Shown here in pieces: positions 26,340 to 35,354 of a stretch of 64,000 nucleotides of DNA; within the stretch, counting starts at the first letter, position 1, and every line of letters begins with the position of its first letter. The notes beneath the pieces were generated by a model. That model was given only the letters and a program-made list of their open reading frames with translations, had not been told where the DNA came from and searched no databases. This DNA comes from Aeromicrobium ginsengisoli (GTDB lineage Bacteria > Actinomycetota > Actinomycetes > Propionibacteriales > Nocardioidaceae), in assembly GCF_004134905.2 (NCBI RefSeq), contig NZ_SDPQ02000003.1:248001-312000 (forward strand), written 5' to 3'. The translations under genes and the position numbers were made by a program.

Positions 26340-27308
26340 ATGACCGCTTTGGCTGATGACACCGCCCGGACGCCGCTCTCCCGTCGTACGTCCGGGATCG
26401 GCCTCGCCGTCCTGGCTGCAGCCTTCTTCGCGCTGTCCGGTCCGTTGGCCAAGGCCATGATCGACTCGGGCTGGACCGCCGGCTCGGCCGTCACGGTCCG
26501 CATCCTCATCGCCGGCGGCGTGCTGGTCGTCCCGGCCGTCATCGTGCTGCGTGGCCGCTGGTCCCTCGTACGCCGCAACGCCGGGCTGATCGTCGCGTAC
26601 GGCCTGATCGCCGTCGCGGGCTGCCAGCTGGCCTACTTCAACGCGGTCGACCACATGCAGGTCGGCGTCGCGATCCTCATCGAGTTCACCGCCCCGGTCG
26701 CGGTGATCGGCTGGATGTGGTTCCGCCACGGGCAGCGGCCGAGCCGCCTGACGATCACCGGGGCCGTGCTCGCGATCGGCGGGCTCATGCTGGTGCTCGA
26801 CCTGGTCTCCGGCGCCGACATCGACCCGATCGGCATGCTCTGGGCGCTCGGCGCGATGGCCGGCGCGGCGTTCTACTGGGTCATCTCCGCCGACGAGGAC
26901 AACGGACTGCCGGGCATCGTGCTCGCTGCCGGAGGCTTGCTGTTCGGCGGAGTGGCGCTCCTGCTGGCTGGGCTCGTCGGCATCGTGCCGCTCGCCACCT
27001 CGCGGGCGGACGTCACGCTCGCGGGCTCGGAGTGGCCGTGGTGGCTCCCGGTGGCGACGCTCGGCATCGTCACGGCCGGCCTCGCGTACGTGCTGGGCAT
27101 CGCCGCGACCCGGCGGCTCGGCTCACGGCTGGCGTCGTTCGTCGGGCTCACCGAGGCCGTCGCCAGCGTGCTGTTCGCCTGGCTGCTGCTGGACGAGGCG
27201 CCCCGGGCGATCCAGTTCGCCGGCGGCCTGTTGATCCTGCTCGGCGTCATCGCCGTACGCCTGGGCGAGCCAGCGACTGAGCATGCCCCGGAGGCCACCG
27301 CACCCTAG
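26340..27308 (+). CDS. EamA/DMT-family transporter
   Basis: A 322-residue drug/metabolite transporter with ten predicted helices in two EamA halves (about 18-150 and 165-305). The second half contains FVGLTEAVASVLFAWLLLDE (two family segments), a strong DMT signature of RhaT/YdcZ-like exporters. The ATG at 26340 is used because it fits the near-leaderless promoter and directly precedes the conserved N-terminus. Substrate unknown; amino-acid or metabolite efflux is typical of the family. Confidence 0.88.
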   Translation: MTALADDTARTPLSRRTSGIGLAVLAAAFFALSGPLAKAMIDSGWTAGSAVTVRILIAGGVLVVPAVIVLRGRWSLVRRNAGLIVAYGLIAVAGCQLAYFNAVDHMQVGVAILIEFTAPVAVIGWMWFRHGQRPSRLTITGAVLAIGGLMLVLDLVSGADIDPIGMLWALGAMAGAAFYWVISADEDNGLPGIVLAAGGLLFGGVALLLAGLVGIVPLATSRADVTLAGSEWPWWLPVATLGIVTAGLAYVLGIAATRRLGSRLASFVGLTEAVASVLFAWLLLDEAPRAIQFAGGLLILLGVIAVRLGEPATEHAPEATAP

Positions 27309-27320
27309 GCTTGCGGTCTC

Positions 27321-28208
27321 ATGACCTCACTCCTCGCGATCGCCAACGCCGATGCCGGCACCGCCGACGCGCAGACGATCACGGATGTCATCGATGCGCT
27401 GCACGGGCTCGACGTCGACCTGGTGACCACGTCGTCGCCCGAGGATCTCGCCAAAGCTTTCGCCGATCACCCGGCCGTCGACGGGGTGGTGGTGCTCGGC
27501 GGCGACGGCAGCCTGCACGCCGTCGTCGACGCCCTGCGATCGGCCGGCCGCCTCACCGACGTCGTCATCGGTCTCGTGCCGCTGGGCACCGGCAACGACT
27601 TCGCCGCGACGCTCGGCCTGCCGGACGACCCGGTCGAGGCCGCCCAGGTCATCGCCGCCGGGCGCACCCGCGGCATCGACCTGATCATCGACGACCGGGA
27701 CGAGGTCGTGGTCAACGCCGCGCACATCGGCATCGGCGCCGAGGCGGCCAAGGCGGCTCGGCCGTGGAAGAAGGCCCTCGGACCCGTCGGCTACGTCGTC
27801 GGCGCGGTGCTCACCGGCGTACGCGGGCTGACCCAGCCTGGCGCCCACCTGCAGATCACGGTCGACGGCGAGACCCTGCCGCGCAAGGAACCGGTGATCC
27901 AGGTGGCCGTCGGCAACGGTGGCTACGTCGGCGGCGGCACGGCACTGCTGCCCGAGGCTGATCCCTCAGACGGCGAGCTCGACATCGCGGTGTCCTACAC
28001 CGAGTCACCGAGGCGCCGCATCGCGTACGCCTGGCACGTCCGCCGCGGCGACCACCATCGGCGCGATGACGTCGTCTATCTCCGCGGGACCACGGTCTCG
28101 GTGCGCGGCGACGCGCTGGCCTGCACCAGCGACGGCGAGCTCAGCGGCCCGCGTGCTGAGCACTCCTGGCGCCTCGAGCCCGCCGCGCTGACGATGTACG
28201 TGCCTTAG
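27321..28208 (+). CDS. Diacylglycerol-kinase-family lipid kinase
   Basis: A 295-residue protein with the DAGK catalytic fold. The nucleotide motif VVVLGGDGSLHAV lies near residues 56-68 and PLGTGNDFAATLGLP near 87-101. Such enzymes phosphorylate diacylglycerol or other membrane lipids at the cytoplasmic face. It starts 12 bp after the EamA stop and is likely co-transcribed. Confidence 0.9.
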   Translation: MTSLLAIANADAGTADAQTITDVIDALHGLDVDLVTTSSPEDLAKAFADHPAVDGVVVLGGDGSLHAVVDALRSAGRLTDVVIGLVPLGTGNDFAATLGLPDDPVEAAQVIAAGRTRGIDLIIDDRDEVVVNAAHIGIGAEAAKAARPWKKALGPVGYVVGAVLTGVRGLTQPGAHLQITVDGETLPRKEPVIQVAVGNGGYVGGGTALLPEADPSDGELDIAVSYTESPRRRIAYAWHVRRGDHHRRDDVVYLRGTTVSVRGDALACTSDGELSGPRAEHSWRLEPAALTMYVP

Positions 28209-28236
28209 TCCGTCTTGGGGCAACTCGTGCCGTCGC

Positions 28237-28650
28237 TCAGCCCTTCGGGCTGACGAGCTCCGCGTACGCCTCGGGGCTCGACTCGTGCAGGAACTCGCGG
28301 CAGCGGTGCGCCTCGCCGTCGTCGCCGAACCGCTCGGACGCGTCCGCGAGAGCCACGAGCGAGCGGAGGAACGCGCGGTTGGGCTCGTGGTTCCACGGCA
28401 GCGGGCCGTGGCCCTTCCAGCCGTTGCGACGCAGCAGGTCGAGCGAGCGGTGGTAACCCGTACGCGCGAACGCGTAGCCCTCGAGGTCGAGTCCGTCGGC
28501 CAGGGCCAGCTCCGCGAGCGTGACCCAGGCGAGCGCCGAGTCCGGGTGGGTGGCGGCCACATTCTTGGGGTCGTCACCCTCGGCCAGGGACGCTGCGCCC
28601 GGGTCTTCGGGCAGCAGGGTTGCGGGCGGTTCACCGAACAAGTTGGTCAT
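28237..28650 (-). CDS. DUF3151 protein
   Basis: A 137-residue soluble helical protein typical of actinobacteria (DUF3151). The recognisable blocks are NLFGEPPATLLPEDPGA at the start and YAFARTGYHRSLDLLRRNGWKG then WNHEPNRAFLRSL (given in segments). Function unknown; often near the class II aldolase gene in actinobacteria, as here (about 2 kb away). Confidence 0.85.
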   Translation of the reverse strand: MTNLFGEPPATLLPEDPGAASLAEGDDPKNVAATHPDSALAWVTLAELALADGLDLEGYAFARTGYHRSLDLLRRNGWKGHGPLPWNHEPNRAFLRSLVALADASERFGDDGEAHRCREFLHESSPEAYAELVSPKG

Positions 28651-28672
28651 GCCCGCACCCTACGGCCTCGGC

Positions 28673-30169
28673 TCAACAGGCCACGCAGTCCTCGAGCTCG
28701 CGGCTGACCGCGACCGGCGCGAGCTGCGGCGCCGGGCGGCGGAAACCGACCACGGCGAGGGTGCTGATCACACCGACCACGGTCAGCCCGACGATGACCT
28801 GGATCGCGGTTGTCATGCCCGGCAGCAGCGCGTCGGGCTTGGCGACGCCGTCACCGGCGCCGATCACGGCCGAGATCACCGCGAGCATCACGGCACCACC
28901 GATCTGCAGGCTGGTGTTGACCAACCCCGAGGCCAGCCCCTGCTCGTGATCGGCGACGCCGGCCGTGGCCTGCGAGTTGATCGACGGGAAGCACAGCGCG
29001 AAGCCGAGCCCCAGCAGCAGCATCGTCGGGAGCAGGAAGTTGACGTACGCCATGCCGGGCGACACCCGGAGGAACAGCGCGTACCCGAGGGCGAACGACG
29101 TCAGCCCGGCGGCGATCACCAGACGCGTGTCGAAGCGCTGCAGCACCGAGCCCATCTTGACGACGCTCGCGACGACCAGGATGCCGGCCGGCAGGAAGCC
29201 GAGGGCCATGGCCAGTGGCGACCAGCCGAGCGCGTTCTGCAGGTAGAGCGTCACGACGAACTGGAACGACACGTACGCGCCGAACATCACGGCACCGGCG
29301 AGGTTGGCGTGCACGACGCGAGCCGAGCGCAGGATCCCCAGGCGTACGAGCGGGTGGTCGTGCCGCAGCTCAACGGCGACGAACAGCGCGGCCAACGCGA
29401 TGGCCGCAGCGAGCAGACCGAGCGTCGCGGCGCTCGTCCAGCCACGGGCCGGCGCCTCGACCACGGCGTACACGAGGATCAGCAGCGATGCCGTGCTGGT
29501 GAACGCGCCGACGAGGTCGAAGTGCTTGAGCGACGAGGCCTGACGCTCGGCGCGCGGGACGACCTTGAGGCCAGCGAACAACAGCAGCAGTGCCGCCGGA
29601 CCAGGCAGCAGGAACGTCATGCGCCAGCCGAGCTCGGTGAGCAGTCCGCCGAAAACGAGACCCATCGAGAAGCCGCTGGCCCCGCAGACGGTGTAGATGC
29701 TCAAGGCACGGTTGCGGGCCGGGCCCTCGGCAAATGTCGTCGTGATGATCGACAGACCTGCCGGCACGGTGAACGCGGCGGCGACGCCCTTGACGAAGCG
29801 CAGGGCGATCAACGCCAGGTCGTTGCTGAGGAAGGCGCTGACGACCGAGGCGATGCCGAACGCGCCGACAGCGAAGAGGAACACCGAACGACGGCCGAGC
29901 AGGTCGGCCGAGCGGCCGCCGAGGAGGAGCAATCCGCCGTAGCCGAGAACGTACCCGGAGACGATCCACTGCAGCGCCGACGGCGACATGTGGAGGTCCT
30001 CGCCGATCGACGGGAGGGCGACGCCGACCATCGAGATGTCGAGGCCGTCGAGGAAGAGCGCACCGGCGAGGACGACGAGCAGCACCCAGGTGCGGCTCGA
30101 CCACCCGGTGCCCTCGGTGACATGGAGGTTGGTGGAGTCAGGCTTGGTGCCTGTCAGGACTGAGGTCAT
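28673..30169 (-). CDS. DHA2-family MFS drug exporter
   Basis: A 498-residue major facilitator with 13-14 predicted helices. Motif A is GRSADLLGRRSVF (about 83-95) and motif C-like GASGFSMGLVFGG lies near residue 143, both marks of the DHA2/EmrB drug:proton antiporter group. The ATG at 30169 is chosen over a longer cysteine-rich in-frame extension that would cover the operator repeats. A MarR regulator is divergent, with a direct-repeat array between. Confidence 0.9.
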   Translation of the reverse strand: MTSVLTGTKPDSTNLHVTEGTGWSSRTWVLLVVLAGALFLDGLDISMVGVALPSIGEDLHMSPSALQWIVSGYVLGYGGLLLLGGRSADLLGRRSVFLFAVGAFGIASVVSAFLSNDLALIALRFVKGVAAAFTVPAGLSIITTTFAEGPARNRALSIYTVCGASGFSMGLVFGGLLTELGWRMTFLLPGPAALLLLFAGLKVVPRAERQASSLKHFDLVGAFTSTASLLILVYAVVEAPARGWTSAATLGLLAAAIALAALFVAVELRHDHPLVRLGILRSARVVHANLAGAVMFGAYVSFQFVVTLYLQNALGWSPLAMALGFLPAGILVVASVVKMGSVLQRFDTRLVIAAGLTSFALGYALFLRVSPGMAYVNFLLPTMLLLGLGFALCFPSINSQATAGVADHEQGLASGLVNTSLQIGGAVMLAVISAVIGAGDGVAKPDALLPGMTTAIQVIVGLTVVGVISTLAVVGFRRPAPQLAPVAVSRELEDCVAC

Positions 30170-30176
30170 GTCCACC

Positions 30177-30236
30177 AGTCTCATGCACGTGCATCTAATG
30201 CGCAAGCAACTAATGCAAGAACATCTTATGCACACG
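30177..30236. repeat. Tandem 15-bp operator-like repeats between MFS and marR
   Basis: Three adjacent 15-mers, CATCTAATGCGCAAG (30192-30206), CAACTAATGCAAGAA (30207-30221) and CATCTTATGCACACG (30222-30236), follow a looser fourth (30177-30191). All carry ATGC at the same place. The first part also contains the perfect palindrome ATGCACGTGCAT (30183-30194). Probably multiple MarR sites. Confidence 0.7.
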
Positions 30237-30242
30237 CGGTGA

Positions 30243-30248
30243 TATGCT
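30243..30248 (+). promoter_or_regulatory. -10 element of a leaderless marR mRNA
   Basis: TATGCT ends 6 bp before the GTG start at 30255, so transcription would begin at or beside the start codon. It abuts the repeat array, which would allow autorepression. Confidence 0.45.
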
Positions 30249-30254
30249 TCACAC

Positions 30255-30674
30255 GTGTCCAAGGTGTCCGATGAGAAGCTCGCCCAGTCGTGGCACGAGC
30301 TGATGGGTCGCTACAACCAGCTGACCTGCCGACTCGACCGTGAGCTCGGCGCGCAGCACGAACTGACCTCGAGCGAGTTCGAGGTCCTGCAGCTGCTGCA
30401 CAACGCCGCCGAGAAGGTGCGCATGGCGTTCCTCGCCGAGCAGGTGCATCTCAGCCAGAGCGCGTTGTCACGCCTCGTGAGCCGGCTGGAGAACGACGGG
30501 CTGGTGTGCCGCAACACGTGCACCGACGACCGTCGCGCCCAGTGGACCGAGATCACCCCGGCCGGCCGCAAGCGCTACGAAGCGGCCCGACCGACGCATC
30601 GCAAGATCCTCCGCGAGGAGGCCGGCGACTGCACGCAGCTCGCGGCCGGCGTGCTGCTGCCCGCCGACCGCTGA
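30255..30674 (+). CDS. MarR-family regulator
   Basis: A 139-residue MarR winged-helix protein. The DNA-binding part spans about 35-105: LTSSEFEVLQLLHNA, LAEQVHLSQSALSRLVSRLE and the wing CTDDRRAQWTEITPAGRKR. Start is GTG at 30255; a second in-frame GTG lies three codons later. It is divergent from a DHA2 exporter and likely represses it until a drug-like ligand binds. Confidence 0.92.
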   Translation: MSKVSDEKLAQSWHELMGRYNQLTCRLDRELGAQHELTSSEFEVLQLLHNAAEKVRMAFLAEQVHLSQSALSRLVSRLENDGLVCRNTCTDDRRAQWTEITPAGRKRYEAARPTHRKILREEAGDCTQLAAGVLLPADR

Positions 30675-30681
30675 GCCTGCG

Positions 30682-31701
30682 TCAGAGCTTGGTGCCGGCG
30701 CTGCGGAGGTTGGCGCACGCCTCGGCGACGCGCGACGCCATGCCGGCCTCGGCAGCCTTGCCCCAGGCGCGCGGGTCGTACGCCTTCTTGTTGCCGACCT
30801 CGCCGTCGACCTTGAGGACGCCGTCGTAGTTGGTGAACATGTGCCCGGCGACGGGGCGCGTGAAGGCGTACTGCGTGTCGGTGTCGACGTTCATCTTGAC
30901 GACGCCGTAGTCGACCGCCGCCGAGATCTCCTCGGGCAGCGAGCCGGAGCCACCGTGGAACACGAGGTCGAACGGGTGGTCCTTGCCGTACTTCTCACCG
31001 ACGACCTGCTGCGCCGTCTCGAGCACCTCGGGACGCAGCTTGACGCCGCCGGGCTTGTAGACGCCGTGCACGTTGCCGAACGTCAGCGCGGTCAGATAGC
31101 GACCGTTCTCGCCGAGGCCCAGCGCCTCGGCCGTGGCCAGCGCGTCCTCGGGCGTGGAGTAGAGCTTGTCGTCGATCGCGCCGACGACACCGTCCTCCTC
31201 GCCACCGACGACACCGATCTCGACCTCGAGGATGATGCCGGCGGCGTGGCAGCGGGCCAGCAGCTCCTTGGCGATCTCGAGGTTCTCCTCGAGCGGCACC
31301 GCCGAGCCGTCCCACATGTGCGACTGGAAGTAGGGCAGGCCGCCGGACTTGACCCGCTCCTCGGACGCCGCGACGAGCGGGCGCACGAAGCCGTCGAGCT
31401 TGTCCTTGGGGCAGTGGTCCGTGTGCAGGGCGACGTTGACGGGGTAGTTCTTGGCGACCTCTGCGGCGTACGCGGCGAACGCCAGCGAACCGGTGACCAT
31501 GTTCTTGACGGTCGGGCCGGACCAGTACTCCGCGCCGCCGGTCGACACCTGGACGATGCCGTCGCTCTCCGCCTCGGCGAAGCCTGCGAGTGCCGCGTTG
31601 AGCGTCTGCGAGGACGAGACGTTGATGGCCGGGAACGCGAAGGACTCGCGCTTGGCCTTGTCGAGCATCTCGGCGTAGACCTCGGGTGTGGCGACGGGCA
31701 T
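30682..31701 (-). CDS. fbaA: Class II fructose-bisphosphate aldolase
   Basis: A 339-residue zinc-dependent aldolase splitting fructose 1,6-bisphosphate into DHAP and glyceraldehyde 3-phosphate in glycolysis and gluconeogenesis. Metal and catalytic residues appear in ALHTDHCPKD (H93, D95, H96), EVEIGVVGGEEDG, FGNVHGVY and VFHGGSGS. Length fits the class IIa type. It is preceded by a strong hairpin that separates it from the upstream flavoprotein gene. Confidence 0.97.
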   Translation of the reverse strand: MPVATPEVYAEMLDKAKRESFAFPAINVSSSQTLNAALAGFAEAESDGIVQVSTGGAEYWSGPTVKNMVTGSLAFAAYAAEVAKNYPVNVALHTDHCPKDKLDGFVRPLVAASEERVKSGGLPYFQSHMWDGSAVPLEENLEIAKELLARCHAAGIILEVEIGVVGGEEDGVVGAIDDKLYSTPEDALATAEALGLGENGRYLTALTFGNVHGVYKPGGVKLRPEVLETAQQVVGEKYGKDHPFDLVFHGGSGSLPEEISAAVDYGVVKMNVDTDTQYAFTRPVAGHMFTNYDGVLKVDGEVGNKKAYDPRAWGKAAEAGMASRVAEACANLRSAGTKL

Positions 31702-31725
31702 GCGAATCTCCTGGATGGCTGGCGA

Positions 31726-31776
31726 GGGGTGCGGAGACCAGTATCCCAGTCCGTCCTACTACTGGCGAGTCACCCC
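31726..31776 (-). terminator. Nested stem-loop after the flavoprotein gene
   Basis: GGGGTG (31726-31731) pairs with CACCCC (31771-31776), and inside CCAGTA (31738-31743) pairs with TACTGG (31760-31765). It starts 5 nt beyond the flavoprotein stop on the minus strand and precedes the aldolase gene. Confidence 0.6.
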
Positions 31777-31780
31777 AACG

Positions 31781-33142
31781 TCAGCCGAGAGCCTTGACGG
31801 CGGCCCGGGCGGCGACCTGGATCGGGCTCCACACCGAGGAGAACGGCGGGGCGTACGCCAGGTCGAGCATCACGATGTCGTCGACCGACATCCCCACGGC
31901 GAGCGCCGTCGCAGCGACGTCGATCCGCAGGGCCGAGTCCTCGCCGCCGACGATCTGCGCGCCGAGCAGGCGACGCGTCGAGCGGTCGGCGATCATCACG
32001 ACCGTCATCGTCTCGGGGTCGGGCATGTAGCCGGCGAAGTTCGTCGTCTCGATGCTCACGGTCACGGGATCGAACCCGGCGTCGCGTGCCTGCCGTGCTC
32101 CCAGCCCCGTACGGGACACCTCGAGCGCGCAGAACTTCGTGATCGCCGTACGCACGACGCCAGGGAAGTCGATCCGGGGCTGCTGGCCCGTCACGTCGGC
32201 GAGGATGCTGTCGGCGGCGACCAGCCCCTGCTTGTTGGCGTGCGTGCCGAGCGGCACGTGGATCAGGTCGCCGGTCAACCGGTCCTGGGTGACGACGCAG
32301 TCACCCGCCGCCCAGATGTCGTCGAAGCCGGTCACCCTCTGGTGCTCGTCGACGACGATCCCGCCCTTGGCGCCGAGCGGCAGGCCGGCGGCCGCCGCCA
32401 GCGTCGACCGGGCCGTGACGCCGAGCCCGAGGACCACGAGGTCCGCCTCGATCGACTCGTCCTCGGTGTCCACCGCGCCGACGTGGCCGTCGTCGTCGAG
32501 CCCGAACCCGGTGACCGCCGTGTCGGCGAGCAGCCGGATGCCGTGCTTGCGCATGGCGGCGGCGACCTGCTCGCCGAGCTGCGGCTCGATGATCGACAAC
32601 GGCGTGGGCGACCGGTCGACGACGGTCGTGTCGAACCCGCGAGCCACGCAGGCCTCAGCGATCTCGAGGCCGACGTAGCCGGAGCCGACGACCACGACCT
32701 TGTCCGGCCGCTTCGCCAAACCGTCGATCAGCGCCTGCCCGTCGTCGAGGGTCTGGACGCCGTAGATGCCCGACCCGTCGATGCCGGGGAGGTCAGGACG
32801 TACGGGCTCAGCACCTGTGGCGATGACGAGCCGGTCGTACGCCAGGTCGTCCGCGTCGCGGATCGACACCGTGCGAGCCACCGGGTCGATCGCGGTCGCC
32901 TCGGCACCCATCCGTACGTCGATCCCGTTGTCGAGGTGCGCCTGCACGCTGCGCGCGACGAGCGCCTCGGGCGATCCGACCTCACCGGAGATCCAGTAGG
33001 GGATGCCGCACGCCGAGTACGACGTCCAGCTCCCACGCTCCAGGACGACGACCTCGTGGTCCTGGGGCAGCGTGCGGCGCAGCGCCGACGCGACGGTCAT
33101 GCCGGCCGCGTCTCCCCCGATGACCACCACGCGTTGACTCAT
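31781..33142 (-). CDS. FAD-dependent CoA-disulfide reductase/NADH oxidase-like protein
   Basis: A 453-residue pyridine-nucleotide-disulfide oxidoreductase: FAD site VVVIGGDAAGMTVA (5-18), NAD(P)H site VVVVGSGYVGLEIAEA (about 148-163), second FAD motif DDIWAAGDC, and a C-terminal dimerisation domain. The single active-site cysteine in YSACGIPYW (about 42-50) is the hallmark of CoA-disulfide reductases and water-forming NADH oxidases, rather than a CxxxxC disulfide. Role: redox balance or thiol-disulfide homeostasis. The exact acceptor cannot be assigned. Confidence 0.9.
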   Translation of the reverse strand: MSQRVVVIGGDAAGMTVASALRRTLPQDHEVVVLERGSWTSYSACGIPYWISGEVGSPEALVARSVQAHLDNGIDVRMGAEATAIDPVARTVSIRDADDLAYDRLVIATGAEPVRPDLPGIDGSGIYGVQTLDDGQALIDGLAKRPDKVVVVGSGYVGLEIAEACVARGFDTTVVDRSPTPLSIIEPQLGEQVAAAMRKHGIRLLADTAVTGFGLDDDGHVGAVDTEDESIEADLVVLGLGVTARSTLAAAAGLPLGAKGGIVVDEHQRVTGFDDIWAAGDCVVTQDRLTGDLIHVPLGTHANKQGLVAADSILADVTGQQPRIDFPGVVRTAITKFCALEVSRTGLGARQARDAGFDPVTVSIETTNFAGYMPDPETMTVVMIADRSTRRLLGAQIVGGEDSALRIDVAATALAVGMSVDDIVMLDLAYAPPFSSVWSPIQVAARAAVKALG

Positions 33143-33151
33143 GCCGCGAGC

Positions 33152-34030
33152 CTAGAACCTCTTCTCGAACCAGTGGTCCGGGTAGGGGTTGTCGTTGTAG
33201 CGCGGGATCTCGACGTAGCCGGCCGCGCGGTACATCGCCAGCGCCTCGGCCAGCGAGCTGTTGGTGTCGAGCCGGACGACGCGATGGCCGAGAGCGAGGG
33301 ACTCCTCCTCGAGCCGGCGCAGGAGCCGGCCCGCGAGGCCGAGGCCGCGCCAGTCGTGGTGCACCCACATGCGCTTGATCTCGCCGACGTCGTCCGACAG
33401 TGACTGCAGGCCGCCGCAGCCGACCACGACTCCCCCACTGACCGCCACGAGGAACCGACCGGTCGCACCGCCGAGGGTCTGCTCATCGGCAGCGCCGGCC
33501 GCCACGTCGAAGCCCCCCTCGAACGTCTCGTCCAGCTCCTGGAAGTACGCGGCGACAGCGGTCCGCGCGTGCTCCGAACCCGGATCGACGAGGTCGAGGG
33601 AGACGGTGGCGGCGCGGATCAGGCGATCGGCCTGGTCCAGGCTCTCGGCGAGGCGTACGCGCTGACGGTCCGACAGCGCATCGACGAGGCCGTGTGCGAG
33701 GGAGTCGGACCGGTCGTCGAGGTCCTGCTGCGCCGCGACGCCGCGCTTGGTCAGGGTCGCGATCCGTCGACGGGCATCGGCCGGGTCGGGGGTGACCGCG
33801 ATGAGCCCTTCGGACTCGAGCTGCCGCAACAGTCGGCTCAGGTAGCCGGAGTCGAGGTCCATCCGCTCCCGCAGCTCACGCACGCTGCTGCCACCACCCC
33901 GGAGCTCGAACAGGAGCCGGGACGGCCCCAGCGGACGGCCGGAGCCGAGGAAGGACTCGTCGAGCACCCCCACGCGCTGCGACCACGAACGGTTGAACCG
34001 GCGGAGTGTTGCCACAGGATCGTCGACCAT
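33152..34030 (-). CDS. MarR-GNAT fusion protein
   Basis: A 292-residue fusion. Residues about 1-140 form a MarR-type winged helix (LRERMDLDSGYLSRLLRQLE and a basic wing); residues about 148-290 form a GNAT acetyltransferase (IKRMWVHHDWRGLGLAGRLL is the acetyl-CoA loop). Bifunctional regulators of this design are common in actinobacteria. A perfect 6-bp dyad lies just upstream of the start, suggesting autoregulation. The flavoprotein gene begins 9 bp downstream, so the two may be one unit. Confidence 0.92.
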   Translation of the reverse strand: MVDDPVATLRRFNRSWSQRVGVLDESFLGSGRPLGPSRLLFELRGGGSSVRELRERMDLDSGYLSRLLRQLESEGLIAVTPDPADARRRIATLTKRGVAAQQDLDDRSDSLAHGLVDALSDRQRVRLAESLDQADRLIRAATVSLDLVDPGSEHARTAVAAYFQELDETFEGGFDVAAGAADEQTLGGATGRFLVAVSGGVVVGCGGLQSLSDDVGEIKRMWVHHDWRGLGLAGRLLRRLEEESLALGHRVVRLDTNSSLAEALAMYRAAGYVEIPRYNDNPYPDHWFEKRF

Positions 34031-34033
34031 TGT

Positions 34034-34049
34034 CTGACCTTAGTCAGAG
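34034..34049. promoter_or_regulatory. Dyad immediately upstream of the MarR-GNAT gene
   Basis: TCTGAC (34034-34039) and GTCAGA (34044-34049) around CTTA, only 4 bp before the start codon (34030, minus strand). It is positioned to act as an autoregulatory operator. Confidence 0.55.
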
Positions 34050-34062
34050 GTTATTGGGGCGG

Positions 34063-34683
34063 TCAAGACTCGAGGTCGGCGTGCTGGCGGATCCACGTGT
34101 GCATCGCGATCGCGGCGGCCGCGCCGGCGTTGATCGACCGGGTCGAGCCGAACTGTGCGATCGAGAGCGTACGTTCGCAGGCCGCCCGCGCCTCGTCGGA
34201 GAGCCCGGGCCCCTCCTGACCGAACACCAGGACGCAGTCCCTCGGCAGCTCGGCGGTCTCGATCGGCACCGAGTCGTGCACGTTGTCGATCCCGATCACG
34301 ACGAGTCCGGCAGCGGCCGCCCATGCGGCGAGCTCGGCGACCGAGGCGTGATGACGTACGTGCTGGTAGCGGTCGGTGACCATCGCGCCGCGACGGTTCC
34401 AGCGCTTCTTGCCGACGATGTGGACCTCGGCGGCCGCGAACGCGTTGGCGGTGCGCACGATCGAGCCGATGTTGAAGTCGTGCTGCCAGTTCTCGATCGC
34501 GACGTGGAACGGATGGCGGTGCAGGTCGAGGTCGGCGACGATCGCGTCGAGCGTCCAGTAGCGGTAGCGGTCGACGACGTTGCGCCGATCGCCCTCGCGC
34601 AGCAGCTCCTCGTCGTAGTGGTCACCGACGGGCCACTCGCCCTCCCACGGGCCGACCCCCACGTCGGCCTCCGGCTCGGTCAC
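34063..34683 (-). CDS. SPOUT-family RNA 2'-O-methyltransferase (TrmH/SpoU)
   Basis: A 206-residue SPOUT methyltransferase using S-adenosylmethionine. Motif 1 [13 protein letters not shown] (about 70-82), motif 2 [11 protein letters not shown] (about 154-164) and motif 3 [18 protein letters not shown] (about 175-192) are all present and form the knot that binds the cofactor. The target, tRNA or rRNA, is not determined by sequence alone. It overlaps pyrE by 4 bp. Confidence 0.93.
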   Translation of the reverse strand: MTEPEADVGVGPWEGEWPVGDHYDEELLREGDRRNVVDRYRYWTLDAIVADLDLHRHPFHVAIENWQHDFNIGSIVRTANAFAAAEVHIVGKKRWNRRGAMVTDRYQHVRHHASVAELAAWAAAAGLVVIGIDNVHDSVPIETAELPRDCVLVFGQEGPGLSDEARAACERTLSIAQFGSTRSINAGAAAAIAMHTWIRQHADLES

Positions 34684-35333
34684 GAGGGCGACGCGATCCC
34701 GAACTCGTCACGATAGGCGCGGATCGCCGGCAGGTGCTCCGCGTGCCGGCCGGACTCCTCGACGTACGTGACGATCTGGCCGAAGTCGATGATCGAGACG
34801 ACCGGGACGCCGAAGTCACGCTCGACCTCCTGGATCGCCGACAGCTCGCCGGTGCCGCGCTCCTGGCGGTCGACCGCGACCATGACGCCGGCCACTTGGG
34901 CACCCTCCGCGTCGACGATGTCCATGACCTCGCGGATCGCGGTGCCAGCCGTGATGACGTCGTCGACGATCAGCGCCCGGCCCTGCAGCGGCGAGCCCAC
35001 GATCAGGCCGCCCTCGCCGTGATCCTTCGGCTCCTTGCGGTTGAAGCACCACGGCACGTCGCGGCCGAGCTGCTCGAAGAGCTGGACCGCGGTGGCCGAG
35101 GCTATCGGGATGCCCTTGTAGGCCGGGCCGAGCAGCACGTCGAAATCGATGTCGCTGCGATCGATCGCCGCGGCATAGAACCGACCCAGCGCGGCGAGCC
35201 GGGCGCCGGTGTTGAACAGCCCGGCGTTGAAGAAGTACGGCGACGTGCGCCCCGACTTCAGCGTGAACTCACCGAACCGGAGCACCTCGTGCTCGAGGGA
35301 GAACTCGATGAACTCACGCTGGTAGTCATGCAT
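34680..35333 (-). CDS. pyrE: Orotate phosphoribosyltransferase, E. coli-like form
   Basis: A 217-residue type I phosphoribosyltransferase making OMP from orotate and PRPP. The PRPP motif is [14 protein letters not shown] (about 119-132). The sequence follows the enterobacterial protein over the whole length: [48 protein letters not shown] and an EHL..AYR.EFGI end. Actinobacterial PyrE, such as that of mycobacteria, is usually shorter (about 180 residues) and distinct. It is coupled to the trmH-like gene and not in a pyr operon. Confidence 0.95.
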   Translation of the reverse strand: MHDYQREFIEFSLEHEVLRFGEFTLKSGRTSPYFFNAGLFNTGARLAALGRFYAAAIDRSDIDFDVLLGPAYKGIPIASATAVQLFEQLGRDVPWCFNRKEPKDHGEGGLIVGSPLQGRALIVDDVITAGTAIREVMDIVDAEGAQVAGVMVAVDRQERGTGELSAIQEVERDFGVPVVSIIDFGQIVTYVEESGRHAEHLPAIRAYRDEFGIASPS

Positions 35334-35354
35334 GGCAGCAAGCCTAGGGCGCGG

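Noticed and set aside
30177..30236. A CRISPR-like array
   Set aside because: Repeats are only 15 bp and contiguous with no spacers, and no cas gene is present; they fit operators.
28673..30262. Upstream cysteine-rich start of the DHA2 exporter at 30262
   Set aside because: The extra 31 residues are encoded by the operator repeat region and are not part of any MFS N-terminus.
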